Of a stretch of 64,000 nt of DNA, positions 46,024 to 56,584 are shown in pieces. The stretch comes from Smallanthus sonchifolius. Lineage: Eukaryota; Streptophyta; Magnoliopsida; Asterales; Asteraceae. The notes under the pieces are model-generated. The model saw nothing but the letters and a program-made list of their open reading frames with translations, ran no database searches and was not told the DNA's origin. Where the stretch lies: positions 6,393,501 through 6,457,500 of the forward strand of contig CM042034.1 of the NCBI GenBank assembly GCA_023525975.1, read 5' to 3'. Both the position numbers and the translations under genes were made by a program. Position 1 is the first letter of the stretch. Every line of letters begins with the position of its first letter.

Positions 46024-46565
46024 TAGGGGAAGCATCAAATAAAAAGTTGTTTTCGGCTAAAAACTCTAAGAAGTGACAAAAACATTAAGAAACAATATCA
46101 AAAGAACTCGGATTGAGCTCATTCCAGCGGCGTTGGAACCGTATCGTCGAACTCTATCATCTTAGCTTTTAGGGTTTAGATCTTAGCGTTGAATTTTAGG
46201 AGTTTAGCCTTAGGGTTTAACTTTTAGGGTTTAGATTTTAGGGTTTAGGTTTTTTTTTGGGGGGTGGGGGTGAGGGTTTAGGTTTTTAGGGGTGGGTGGG
46301 GGTGGGTTTAGGTTTTTGGGGGGGTTGGGGTGGGGGGTTTAGGTTTTTGGGGGGTGGGGTGGTGGTTTTAGGCTTTTCGGGGTGGAGTTGGAGGGGGGTT
46401 TAGGTTTTTGGGGGTGCGGGTGGAGGGGGGTTTAGGTTTTTGGGTCCGGATTAGAGTTCGATGAGACGGTTCCAACGCCGCTCTATAGAGCTCAATCGGA
46501 GTTCGTTTGACCCACTTCTTAGCGTTTTTTAGCGAAAAACCACTTTTTAGCGAAACCTTCCCCTA
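46024..46565. mobile_element. MITE between (TA)n runs, G-rich telomere-like core
   Basis: Ends 'aggggaagcatcaaataaaa' and the complement of 'aggggaaggtttcgctaaaa' pair, as do 'actctaagaagtg' with 'cacttcttagcg' and 'gattgagctc' with 'gagctcaatc'. (TA)n flanks both sides. Same family as 37401-37774. Confidence 0.8.
46165..46445. repeat. 'ttagggttta' and G-run repeat array
   Basis: Telomere-like 'ttagggtttag' words (46165-46250) pass into six or so units of roughly 40 bp reading 'gggtttaggttttt' plus runs of 4-7 G (46255-46445). The G-rich strand is a strong candidate for quadruplex formation. Confidence 0.8.
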
Positions 46566-47777
46566 TATATATATATATAAAATTTTTTTTGGTGTTTGAT
46601 TATAGGTTATAATGATATGTAATACGGTTAAGTTTATGAGAGAACTAAGAAACCACTAAAAAGAAAATGAGTGAAATTTTAAAAATAAATGTAAAATTGA
46701 AACTTAAAATATATAAATATTTATATCTTCTGCATACGTTATTATTTAAAAAAATCACACCATTAAATCAACAATTTTTTTATCTTTCATTTGATTATAA
46801 ATAACGTTATAGAAAATAAGAATTAATTTATTTTTTTTCTTATTTTCAATATTGCATATATGTAGTATTATCACAAAAACCTAAACCCCCTACGTCCACC
46901 CAGAAAGCTAACCCCACCATCACAAGGGTTTCCTTTCCCTAGTGTAAAGCTAAACCGGACATTTTTTACGTTTTTATTAATAATGACGACGTGTGAAACA
47001 TGGTATCCGAACCACTTATTTAGTTTTTTATTTATATTTTGAGTTTTGATTTTTTTTTAAAACTTTTTTTGTCTTGAATGAGGAGTTCTCTTATTAAAAT
47101 AAGTTTTTCTCATGATATTCTTCATATTTAATATAACTGGTTTTTTTTAAAACAAGATGAAATGTTTAAATTATAATACAAATAAGGAGATATTAAGTAC
47201 ATGTTACTATAAATTGAATTAAATTTTAGATCTTTGAAGTATAACTTTTCTTTTAAGGAATTAAAGTTTGTACGGTGGTTAGTAAACATGTGAGCATAGA
47301 TTTTTATTGGCAAGGTTAGGCTATTTGTTATGATTTTACTGAAAAATGATTCATGCTATGCCACACTATCATATCAGCGTATGGGACAATCACTTGACAT
47401 AATCACTAAGCTATGAAATGGTCTCAATTTAATATTTAATTTATAATCATTAACTAATCATTTAACTAAAATAAAAATATATTTATTTAAAATAAAGGCA
47501 ACAAAATATCGATTCAAACACGTTACAAAACCACTAACGAGATTAAAAACGGTTATTTTAAACAAATCCGTTTTTCTTAAATTATATCGGGATGTTCAGA
47601 AAAAAAAATTAAGCAAGCCCGTGAATTTTGTTTTTTTAACCTCACGAATAAAAGTTACTTGAAAAAAATCAAATTAAATGTTAAAAATGCATGAAGATAT
47701 GGAGGATTGTGATCGGCCCAATTTTGTTTTTAATTAAATAAAAAATGCGACAATAATTCTTTGCAGCGCCCCTATGC
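46566..47777. other. AT-rich spacer
   Basis: No gene supported. Confidence 0.5.
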
Positions 47778-47787
47778 CCGCAAATTT

Positions 47788-47940
47788 ATGTAATATTTTG
47801 TAGAAAATATACATGTTTTCTAGTAGTGTAATAAGTTAAATAATCACAGGATTTCTAACAAAGTATTATATAAATATTTAGTTTTGTTATATTACTAGTA
47901 AACATGTATATTTTCTATAAAATATTATATAAATTTGCGA
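47788..47940. mobile_element. Small foldback MITE
   Basis: 'gcaaatttatgtaatatttt' with the following 'gtagaaaatatacatg' pairs with 'catgtatattttctat' and 'aaaatattatataaatttgc', giving arms of about 55 bp around an AT-rich centre. No target duplication identified. Confidence 0.75.
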
Positions 47941-48108
47941 TAATAAGTTAAATGTTTAACTTATTAATTACCTTAGAGTTAAAGGTTAGTGTCTTATATT
48001 ATTTCAAAGTTTATTTTGTGATGCACGTGCATTTAAAGATGTAAATAATATTTTTGGAAAGTGATTTCCAAATTTAATTATTATTCATGTGAGACCAATT
48101 CCATGAAA

Positions 48109-48537
48109 TCAATACTATAAAATAAATAAAAGTTTTTACATGACACGTGTCGTCTCTATATTTATTCTCATCATTTTTTTCTCACATATCTCTCTTATTA
48201 AATGCACCTTTATATTTTAATAATAATATATATTTAAAAAAAATATTAATTATACTAATAAAATACATTTACTTTAAATTATCTTTTATGAAACTTTGAA
48301 ATCTAATTATTTAACTTTTATTTTCAATCAAATAATAAATGAAAATCAAATTACATTATATAGTACTTAATGGATTTTCAAAACTCAATTATATATTAGT
48401 TTTTACATATTTTGAGTTTTGCTTTTTATGTTTAGTATATGATACATTTTTATACCTGTAAAATATATATATAAAGATTTAAAAGTTTTATTTATTAATA
48501 TTTTTCACCCCGTGTATATATACGGGATCTAAACTAG
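48109..48537 (+). mobile_element. Non-autonomous Helitron 1
   Basis: Begins 'tcaatactataaaataaat' with 'acatgacacgtgtcgtct' at about +30, a common plant Helitron 5' pattern. It ends with a hairpin 'cccgt-gtatatat-acggg' followed 11 bases later by CTAG. The base before is A and the next element starts directly after. No Rep/helicase coding. Confidence 0.78.
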
Positions 48538-48892
48538 TCTATACTAATAAATAAAGGTTTAAGGTTGACACTTGTCATTTCCTCATGTCTCCTCACAATG
48601 ATTTTCCTGCCTCTATCTGCTAATAAATGCACATCTATCTTATTAAATAATAATGATATTATAAATATATTATTAAAAAAGAAAACGAATTATATTAAAT
48701 AAGAATATATAATAGGAAATCAAAATATAACTAATTAAAGAAAAATACTAATTTGTTATACACACACACATTTTCACTTGATATATCTCGAGATAATCAT
48801 AATAGTCTGACAAGTTATGACGTATTTATAAATTTATAAGTTTTATCTCTTTTAATATGCAATCTCATGTAATACACGTGGTTCTAATCTAG
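48538..48892 (+). mobile_element. Non-autonomous Helitron 2, abutting the first
   Basis: Starts 'tctatactaataaataaagg' immediately after the CTAG of the preceding Helitron and ends 'aatacacgtggttctaatctag' followed by T. Its 5' block 'gttgacacttgtcat' is the counterpart of the first copy's. The hairpin is weaker. Same orientation. Confidence 0.72.
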
Positions 48893-49208
48893 TTTACAAA
48901 TAAATAAATACTTCTTAGTTATAACATTACGTGTTTAGAACGTGTAATTGCTATCTTTTAAACGGCAAACTGTTTCAGAAAAAAAATAAAATAATCTCTA
49001 TAGGTTCAAACGAATGAAAAAAGGCCTACAAGACCAATCCATCAAATTGAACTTAATACTTCTATTAAAAATCGTTAGTTTCAATTCATCAGCCCGACAA
49101 CCCGGTTAATGACGCGTAGAAGATCTAGAGGGGGATTTCGCAGTCCATCTCACCAACCATCACCCACATCGGTTTTGCAATCGAGCAAAATAAAAATGTT
49201 GTTTCGTC
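48893..49208. other. Spacer
   Basis: No gene or element visible. Confidence 0.5.
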
Positions 49209-49438
49209 TCAGCACCTAGTGGCGGATCCAGGAATTATTTTCAAGGGGTTCACTGTTTTTAGATGCTTTAATATCATACGGTCGGACATAAAAAAATTCG
49301 GGTCGGTTCGATTATTCGGGTCGGGTAAAGTTCATCACATAACAAAAATACAATAACATAATTCAAAAACATCGTCATTAGAAATTAAAACACACATAAT
49401 ATAAAAATAAAATAGTCTTTCCTTACGAATTAAATAAA

Positions 49439-49648
49439 CTAGAGTTGTTCCCTACGAGTTTTCATCTTTTGAAATCGTTGCATTACATTTTCGTCCGAAA
49501 CTTGTTGAAATAGCTCCTTTTCTATGTAACAAATGCATGAATCGTTCATGTATCCATCACCAATCCTATTACGCAAGTCCGTCTTCACATGCTTCATTGA
49601 AGAAAAACATCTTTCAACACTTGCCGTTGCAACCGGTAAAACTAATGA
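49439..49648 (-). pseudogene. hAT transposase C-terminal (dimerisation) fragment
   Basis: A continuous minus-strand frame of about 70 codons ends at TAG (49439-49441). It shows the hallmark of the hAT dimerisation domain: a hydrophobic LP followed by VATASVERCFSSMK, then LRNRIGDGYMNDSC and a basic tail. It is homologous to TTF-type zinc-finger hAT transposases of plants (family knowledge). Upstream coding, including the catalytic core, is deleted or replaced by AT-rich sequence. Confidence 0.88.
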
Positions 49649-49738
49649 TTTTTTCTTTGTAGTGCTTCACATAATGTGTTAGTAACACCCAAGATGTGCT
49701 TCATCAAATGTAAATAAAATACAAAATTAAAAGTTTTT

Positions 49739-49840
49739 GACTTGGATGATAAGATGAAATTGGTTGACATGGACCTCTAAGAAGATACGCTCGTCTAATT
49801 TCATCTTTTTGACTTGGATGATAAGATGAAATTGGTTTCC
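49739..49840. repeat. Short direct duplication in the hAT element
   Basis: 'gacttggatgataagatg' plus 'aaattggtt' occurs at 49739 and again at about 49811. Confidence 0.85.
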
Positions 49841-50085
49841 TTTCGGAAGGATCTCATGGAAGCTCATTCAAATCTATTCGAGACGGTTTACTATTTGAAG
49901 ATGATGATTCAAGGTTTGATGGTGGCGGTGCTCTATAAAAATATCTTTTAATATCCATAATAGATTAATAGTACCTAGGAATCAAATTCAAATTAATATA
50001 TAAAATCTTAATAACATTTAAAATTCAAACTAACATCTAAAATCTTAATAACATCTAACATTTTATCTAACATTCAAACAAGTAA

Positions 50086-50181
50086 CAAGTTAACAACAAA
50101 CATAAAATTAACCCTAACAAGTTAACAACAAACATAAAATTAACCCTAACAAGTTAACAACAAACATAAAATTAACCCTAA
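50086..50181. repeat. 32-bp perfect tandem repeat, 3 units
   Basis: Three identical units starting 'caagttaacaacaaac' at 50086, 50118 and 50150, inside the hAT element. Confidence 0.95.
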
Positions 50182-50469
50182 CCTGTGTGTGGTCTATGTC
50201 GGACTCGTGAGCAGGGGAAAACCGAGCAGCAGGGGCAGCAGCAAGGGGGTGGTCTTCTGTCTGGGAGGAGTCGCAGCAGCAGCAGCTCAGAACCAGCTTT
50301 AGTCGCATGTGTGTGTGTGTTCTAACTTCTATCCCTAATTTCTATCATTAGTGGGTTTGAAAACAATAAACAAAATAAATTTTACTACTGGAACCGACTT
50401 GGGCTTAGCCCATATGTAACCAGCAAAAATAATTTACTGCTGGAACTAGCAAAAAAAATGTTATAAAAA

Positions 50470-50540
50470 AAGGTGGTGAAGGGATTCGAACCCACAACCT
50501 CCTTGTAATAATATAAAGCCTAAACCATTACACCACTTAC
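50470..50540 (-). repeat. tRNA-like (SINE-derived) sequence inside the hAT
   Basis: Minus strand 'aagtggtgtaatggtttagg' (box A-like) and 'gttgtgggttcgaatccc' (box B-like), with partly complementary ends. The T-stem does not pair properly and the D-arm is poor, so I do not call a functional tRNA. Confidence 0.5.
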
Positions 50541-50687
50541 TATACTTTGTAAGGGGGTTCACCTTACAATTTTTTATAGGGTTCACCCTAGTTTTTTTAC
50601 CTACCGTTACACTATAATTTCGAAACTCAGGAGGTTCCTGTGAACCCCCCCCCCCCCAACACAAGTAGATCCGCCCCTGTCAGCCCC

Positions 50688-51389
50688 ACCTCTTAGGTAT
50701 CAAGTGGCACAGCAGAAACCAACACACAATCTCACTAACAATTTGAACAAGCAAAATGAGCATAAAATAAAAAGCAAATAGGAAAACGATAATTTTAACG
50801 TGGTTCGGTCTCAGCGGGAGACCTAGAAACTAGTTATTTTTATTATGCTTAGTACGAAAGATTACAATTACATGACTGAATGCATATATAGATAAAACTA
50901 GGGTTAAGAAACTTGTGGACCAATAAACCAAAACCGACCCTTCCATCTCAAACATAACAACAACCCCCATTTAATTCCTCCATGTCGACCCAAAAACCCA
51001 ACAAGGCCTTCATAACCCAACGCCTCCGTCACAAACAATACATCGAGTAGAGTTAATGCGAATGCCACAATAGTCCCAAGATTCACCAAAGTTTGATCAA
51101 GCTTCTCTTTGCGTCAAGAATTGATTGATTTTAATCGCCAACGGTTTGTTCAATCTCACTTATTCGATCGCAAGCTTGAAAAAGGCTTTATCGATGTGTT
51201 TGGTCTTGGAGTTGACCGAGAACGATTTGGAGGTATCTAGGAAGAAGTTAGACCGTACGTCACCGGCATAAGAGGGGACCAAATTTTGGAGTTATTAGTT
51301 GAATGGACTCCAACCTGTTTCTGATGGGACCAAACCAAAAGTAGACCAAAATTAAAATTGCTATTTCAAGTATCGATTAGTAAAAAAAA
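50688..51389. other. Possible LTR element fragment, minus strand
   Basis: 50740-50880 contains 'taacgtggttcggtctc', a phrase common in plant LTR sequences, followed by moderately GC-rich DNA to about 51290. A 61-codon antisense frame (50904-51089) is hydrophobic but unrecognised. I cannot place termini. Confidence 0.35.
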
Positions 51390-51566
51390 GGATTATTGGA
51401 TTTTAATAATACCACATTTTATAAATTGACAAATAATAATCCCAACTGAAAATATTTTTTACACCGGTCCCTACTTTCAAATTGTTTTTTACATTGGACT
51501 CTCCGTTAAAAAAACTTAACGCCGTTAGAGTTTATATGATGTGGACACACTACAACAAATTGACCC

Positions 51567-52080
51567 TGTCCCGACGCCACCTGTACCGACGACATTTGTC
51601 GTCGGGATAGGTCACCCTATACCGACGACATGTCGTCGGTATAGGTCAAAACCAAAATTTTGGTAGGGAGACCCTATAGCGACGACATGTCGTCGGTATA
51701 GGGTTGAGGCAGGTTGGAGGGAAAACTGGCGCCCAATGAATTTTTGGGGAAAACCTATAGCGACGACATGTCGTCGCTATAGGTTAATTTTGATTTTCTT
51801 TTTGTTTTTTTTTATTTAATAAATTTTCGTCGGTCAAAAAAATTTTTTTTTTAAATTAAAAAAAATTCTGGAAAAACCTATAGCGACGACATGTCGTCGC
51901 TATAGGTTAATTTTGATTTTCTTTTTTTCTATTTAATAAATTTTCGTCGGTCAAATTTTTTTTTGTTAAATTAAAAAAATTTCTGGAAAACCCTATGGCG
52001 ACGACATGTCGTCGGGATAGGGTTTTTCCAAAATTTTGAATGGGACACCCTATAGTGACGACATGTCGTCGCTATAGGTT
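51567..52080. repeat. Left subterminal palindrome array of the CACTA
   Basis: Five exact copies of the 16-bp palindrome CGACGACATGTCGTCG (centred near 51631, 51685, 51770, 51892 and 52007) plus diverged copies near 51597 and 52064. Most sit in a longer imperfect palindrome, 'cctata[cg]CGAC...GTCG[gc]tatagg'. Subterminal repeats of CACTA elements are known binding sites for the accessory TNPA protein; applying that to these motifs is inference. Confidence 0.9.
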
Positions 52081-52149
52081 AATTTTGATTTTCTTTTTGT
52101 TTTTTTTTATCTAATAAATTTTTTTTAAATTAAAAAAAATTCTGCAAAA

Positions 52150-52290
52150 CCCTATAAAACTAATATCATTAGGGTTGATGGTTCAACGATAGAGACAAAA
52201 CCTCTAGAAACATCTAAGGTTTGAATGTCACGGATTCAATTTTTATTTGTAACATGGTTAAAATGTTTCGTCGTTGTAAAAAAAATATAA
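52150..52290. repeat. SINE-like piece inside the CACTA
   Basis: 'gttgatggttcaacgatag' (box-A-like), 'aaggtttgaatgtcacgg' (box-B-like) and a terminal A-run at about 52279-52286. Weak evidence. Confidence 0.35.
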
Positions 52291-52510
52291 AAGTAATGCT
52301 AATTAAATTAACATAATGATGATAAAGTGTAATAATGAATTAATGGGAAAATGTTATGCTCCTTCCCTATTTATTACCACTTTCAATATTAGATAATGCT
52401 AAATTAACATAATAATGATGATTAAGTGTAATAATTAATTACATTTATGATAAAGAAAGATTGAACCGCTCCAATGATGATTAAGTGTAATAATTAATTA
52501 CATAATAATG

Positions 52511-53105
52511 CTAAATCCATAAAGAAAGATCTCTGTGGATGAACAAGCTCAATGCAAAAGATTGAACCGCTCCAAAGAACATCATGATGGCGGTGCTAGA
52601 ATACTGCAACGAGTATCTTTTTCCAATGTTTGATTGGACAAGAAACCATGAAGACCACAGAATTGTACCTGCAACCAATGCCAAGGAACCTGAAGTCCAT
52701 CTTGCTTTCTTCGTTGCTAAAACTGAACTTAGCCTTCTGAAGATAGATTGAACATGGATGGATTCATTCGTGGGATGCAAATGTGAATGATGGTTAAATA
52801 AAGGCATTCCTTTGTAGAGGGTCAGTAAAGTGGCACCTCCTACACAAACTATAGTCCCTATCACTTTTGCTCTTCCACCATTTGATTTTATGTTCACCCT
52901 TTCCAACCTAAATTAGAGTGACACACATGCCGGTATAAGTATACAACCTCTATATAAAGTGAGAAATTACATATGGTTTGATACAAACCCAGAGGGTAAT
53001 GACATCATAAATGTGATCACCGGCACCATGTTGAGAAAAACACAAGAGCAAGTGGCGGATGTGTGTTGTATACCCAAAAGGAACAAGTACTGTATGAGGG
53101 ACGCA
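52511..53105 (-). pseudogene. Captured WAT1-related (EamA/UMAMIT) transporter fragment
   Basis: Two exons of a WAT1-related drug/metabolite-type transporter lie antisense in the CACTA. Exon 1 (53105-52989) follows an acceptor 'gctgcag' and encodes ASLIQYLFLLG, a TSAT-type motif and NMVPVITFMM. Splicing GG|GTTTGT at 52988 to TTTAG| at 52908 joins it in frame to exon 2 (52907-52511), reading PSG-LERVNIKS, GRAKVIGTIVCVGG, LTLYKG and ILWSSWFLVQ. Both membrane-helix segments and the GRAKVIGT loop are family hallmarks. The fragment ends at a TAG just after RDLSLWI, where the normal protein would continue, and the N-terminal exons are missing. Retention of an 81-bp intron points to capture from DNA, not from mRNA. 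Confidence 0.87.
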
Positions 53106-53285
53106 CTGCAGCCATACAAAGATTATTATGTTAATTTAGCATTATCTACTTCAATGATAATTATTATCACTACTTCAATCAAGATCTTTTCAGGTACACG
53201 TTTTGTCACAAAACAAGTTGCATTTGAACCTCAAGTTTAATAACATAATCTAACACCATTTTGGTTTTTGTTTTTGTTTTTGCAG

Positions 53286-53667
53286 GCATGACGATGCACT
53301 TTTCAACCTTCTCGATATGAACCGAGTTTCATCACATTACTTTTCTGATTTAGGGTTTTCATATTTCGATCCCATTGATAAAGATATAAGCTTGTGGGAG
53401 TGTTGGGGAGACGGTCATGTGTTGCCATTGCTAAGTTCCAATGATGATCACAATGGTGGTGGTTCCGGTGATCACGGTGGCCGGAGGCCGTCGAGACCGT
53501 TGGAATTGGAAGAGATAGAGAAGCATTTTGAGTTGCCAATAGTCATGGCAGCCGAGAAACTTAAGGTGGGATTAACCATGTTGAAGAAAAGATGCAGAGA
53601 GCTTAATATAAAGAGATGGCCTCATAGAAAGCTTAAGAGTATTAAATCTCTTATTCAAAATGTGAAG
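53286..53667 (+). pseudogene. Captured RWP-RK (RKD-type) transcription factor exon
   Basis: A plus-strand exon with acceptor 'tttttgcag' (ends 53285) and donor 'gtatgt' (53668). From phase 1 it reads HDDALFNLLDMNRV, then a Phe/Asp-rich region with ISLWE, a Gly/His-rich linker, and a complete RWP-RK domain: LELEEIEKHFELPI, MAAEKLKVGLTMLKKRC and RELNIKRWPHRKLKSIKSL, ending NVK at the donor. Short proteins with a C-terminal RWP-RK domain and an N-terminal 'SLWE' are RKD factors, known regulators of egg-cell and early embryo programmes (established for the family). Here the first exon(s) are missing, and 45 bp into the intron transposon sequence begins, so the gene is truncated at both ends. The exon has no internal stop. 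An open frame begins at ATG 53317 and runs into the intron to 53733. Confidence 0.87.
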
Positions 53668-53712
53668 GTATGTAATATTGTACCTATATTACCCTTCTTT
53701 TTTACATTCTCA

Positions 53713-54300
53713 CATGTCGTCGCTATAGGTTAATTACCCGTTAACCTTTACAATAATTTACATAATTACAAACCCAGTTATTTTATGAAAAATCGGGATG
53801 TTACATCTTGGGTCGTTGAACCCTTATGGGTTAGTGTTGAAGTGTGGGTTATTAACATGTCAATAAATGACAAACCGTTTTATAAAGAATTGTAATGTTT
53901 TGAGTTCAATCAAATGGTATTTCTTGTTTGCAGGTGAGGTATCTTGGCTAGGGAGCGGTGCTACTCGGATTGGTGTGTAGGCATTTGTAAGATAAGATTA
54001 AGATTGATATTGAGTTTATAAAGGGTTACAACTATTTTAAATTAAGACTTCCACTGATTGTTTGTAATAAAGCGAGTATTTTTAAAGAGAACACCCAGTG
54101 ATGAGAACCAACTGTAGGGTACCCAGTTTGGGGCCATACAGGCTGGTCTTGGGTGTTTCACAAACGTCCGAGACATCGTGAAGGCAATCAACAGACTTCT
54201 AATGTCTTGCACGGTGGGGTTCCGATTAAAAATTTTATTTTAAACAGAAAAATATGGATTTCAAAACTTTAATTTTTTTATCTTAATAATTTTTTTTTTA
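53713..54300. other. Chimeric junction DNA inside the CACTA
   Basis: At 53713 the RKD intron switches to 'acatgtcgtcgctatagg', one half of the CACTA palindrome, then to sequence with 'gggatgttacatcttgggtcg', resembling an LTR end, and another acceptor-like 'tttgcag' at about 53933. A GC-richer stretch at 54090-54220 is unassigned. Confidence 0.6.
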
Positions 54301-54317
54301 AATTAAAAAAAATTCTG

Positions 54318-54710
54318 GAAAACCCTATGGCGACGACATGTCGTCGGGATAGGGTTTTTCCAAAATTTTGAATGGGACACCCTATAGCGACGACATGTCG
54401 TCGCTATAGGGTTGAGGCAGGTTGGAGGGAAAACTGGCGCCCAATGAATTTTTGGGGAAAACCTATAGCGACGACATGTCGTCGCTATAGGTTAATTTTG
54501 ATTTTCTTTTTGTTTTTTTTTATTTAATAATTTTTTTTTAAATTAAAAAAAATTCTGGAAAACCCTATGGCGACGACATGTCGTCGGTATAGTGTTTTAC
54601 CTTTATTGACTGGTCAACATCCTGTGAAACCTGTGCCGACGACATGTCGTCGCTATAGGCCACTGTACCAACGACAAGTGGACCTATGCCGACGACATGT
54701 CGTCGCTATA
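54318..54710. repeat. Second subterminal array (direct duplicate of the left one)
   Basis: Six exact copies of CGACGACATGTCGTCG. The intervening text is the same as in the left array: 'gggtttttccaaaattttg' with 'aatgggacaccctatag' (compare 52020-52055), and 'gttgaggcaggttggaggg' with 'aaaactggcgcccaatgaat' (compare 51703-51740), both in the same orientation. Confidence 0.9.
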
Positions 54711-55800
54711 GGGTGCAGCGTGAACAAATAGGAAAACAGACGGCAGAACTTCATTTTCAGCCAAAACTCTCCAAAACTTCCCCAATTCTGTCTCTCCGGC
54801 GATTTCAGCGTTTTTGGGCTATTTGGAAGCAACTTTCACACAAGCTTTCGGGATTTAAGGTGAGCTAACATCCGGGTTCATATTTTAGCTAATTTTTTAA
54901 GATTTTGAAGTTTTGTTTGTTTATTTTGGTAGGTTTTGGAGGAATTTCACCATTTCTTGAATTTCTAGCTTTGTGAAGGTAAATACTCGTTTTAATTACT
55001 AATTTGTGTTGAAATTTGGTTTATATCAAAGATTTTTATGATTTTGTATGTATGTGTTATGTTTGTATGTTTGTATGTATGAGTATGTATATTTGTATGA
55101 TGGAATTATTAAATTATGATTAGTTTATGTCATTTGGTTTAGATGTGTGTTTATTTTATATAATTTAGTTTATGTAAATTAGTGTTTGTATGTATGTGTG
55201 TAATTTGTGTTTATGATGATTAGTTTTAATGTTTAGTTTGTATGTATGTATGTATGTAATTTGTGTTTATGATGATTAGTTTGAATGTTTAGTTGGTATG
55301 TATGTGTGTAATTTGTGTTTATGATGAAATTTGGTTTAGATCTAAGATTTTTATGATTTTGTATGTATGTATGTATGAGTATGTATTTTTGTATGTATGA
55401 TGGAATTATTAAATTATGATTAGTTTAGGTCATTTGGTTTAGATGTGTGCTTATTTTATATAATTTAGTTTATGTAAATTAGTGTTTGTATGTATATGTA
55501 TGTATGTGTGTATTTTGTGTTTATAATGATTAGTTTGAATGTTTAGTTTGTATGTATGTGTGCAATTTATGTTTATGATGATTAGTTGGGATGATTAGTT
55601 TGTATGTATGTGTGTAATTTGTGTTTATGATGATTAGTTAATATGAATGTATATATGTGTATGTATGTTTGTATGTATATGTTTGTAATTATGTAATTGG
55701 ACATTTATTTATGTTTGTATGTATATGTTTGTAATTATGTAATTGGGCTTTTATTTATATATATATGTATGTAATTGTGATGTGTAGGTATATAAGATGG
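54711..55800 (+). repeat. Leader-like exon and (TATG)n intron, unit 1
   Basis: A GC-richer stretch (54711-54858) ends in a donor-like 'ttaaggtgagctaac', then 'ttttggaggaatttcacc' plus a second donor-like 'gtgaaggtaaatactcg', followed by about 800 bp of TATG/TG-rich low-complexity sequence. It resembles an untranslated leader with introns for the element's own gene. The 60-codon open frame at 54686-54868 is probably leader sequence. Confidence 0.6.
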
Positions 55801-55820
55801 TATTTATTGGGAGCAACTTT

Positions 55821-56510
55821 CACAAAAACTCTCAGGATTTAAGGTGAGGTAACATCCGGGTTTCATATTTTAGCTACTTTTTCAAGATTTTGAAGTTTTG
55901 TTTGTTTATTTTGGTTAGGTTTTGGAGGAATTTCACCATTTCTTAATTTCTATCTTTGTGAAGGTAAGTACTCGTTTTAATTACTAATTTGTGATAAAAT
56001 TTGATTTAGATCTAAGATTTTTATGATTTTGTATGTATGTGTATGTATGTATGTTTGTATGTATGAATATGTATATTTGTATGTATGAATATGTATATTT
56101 GTATGTATGATGGAATTATTAAATTATGATTAGTTTAGGTCATTTGGTTTAGATGTGTGATTATTTTATATAATTTAGTTTATGTAATTTAGTGTTTGTA
56201 TGTGTGTAATTTGTCTTTATGATGATTAGTTTGAATGTTTAGTTTGTATGTATGTGTGTAATTTATATTTTTGATGATTAGTTTTGATGATTAGGTTGTA
56301 TGTATGTATGTAATTTGTGTTTATGATGATTAGTTAATATGAATGTATATATGTGTATGTATGTTTGTATCTATATGTTTGTAATTATGTAATTGGACAT
56401 TTATTTATGTATGTATGTTTGTGTGTATATATTTGTAATTATGTAATTGGGCTTTTATTTATGTATGTATGTAATTGTGATGTGTAGGTATATAAGAGAG
56501 TATTTATTCA
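55821..56510 (+). repeat. Leader-like exon and (TATG)n intron, unit 2
   Basis: Direct copy of unit 1 from 'agcaactttcaca' onward, including 'gtgaggtaacatccggg', 'ttttggaggaatttcacc' and 'gtgaaggtaagtactcg', then the same TATG-rich sequence with many indels. Confidence 0.85.
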
Positions 56511-56584
56511 TATGCTTATGTATGTTTGTATGTATATGTAACTTTATTTAATTTTGTTACAAGTTTGAAACTCGTTGCGGTTGA

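Larger units (their letters stand above)
49217..50679 (-). mobile_element. hAT element with 8-bp duplication and transposase tail
   Basis: Termini 'tagtggcggatcc' and the complement of 'caggggcggatct' match the element at 10315-10783. Flanking 8-bp repeats are 'tcagcacc' (49209-49216) and 'tcagcccc' (50680-50687), one mismatch. Subterminal 'ggttcaccctagtttttttacc' occurs near 50580. The element keeps only the C-terminal end of a transposase (49439-49648, minus), so it is a deletion derivative, but much closer to an autonomous parent than the 10315 copy. Confidence 0.92.

Noticed and set aside
46165..46445. Interstitial telomere
   Set aside because: The 'ttaggg' words are few and interspersed with other G-runs, and they lie within a MITE whose ends are clear.
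50470..50540. Possible tRNA gene on the minus strand
   Set aside because: Boxes A and B are present, but the T-stem does not pair properly and the D-arm is poor; it lies inside a hAT element.
50904..51089. Hydrophobic 61-codon antisense frame
   Set aside because: No family resemblance and no gene signals; it sits in sequence that looks like an LTR remnant.
52511..52906. The WAT1-like open frame as a complete 131-aa protein
   Set aside because: It is one exon of a longer transporter; the ATG is internal, the N-terminal helices are missing and the C-terminus is cut at a stop created by the junction.
53317..53733. The RWP-RK open frame as an intact gene
   Set aside because: The upstream exon is missing, the donor site at 53668 marks an exon end, the last 22 codons are intron read-through, and the sequence sits inside a transposon.
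54686..54868. 60-codon open frame in the CACTA
   Set aside because: It begins within a palindromic repeat and runs through a probable untranslated leader to a splice donor; a similar leader copy lies downstream without the frame.
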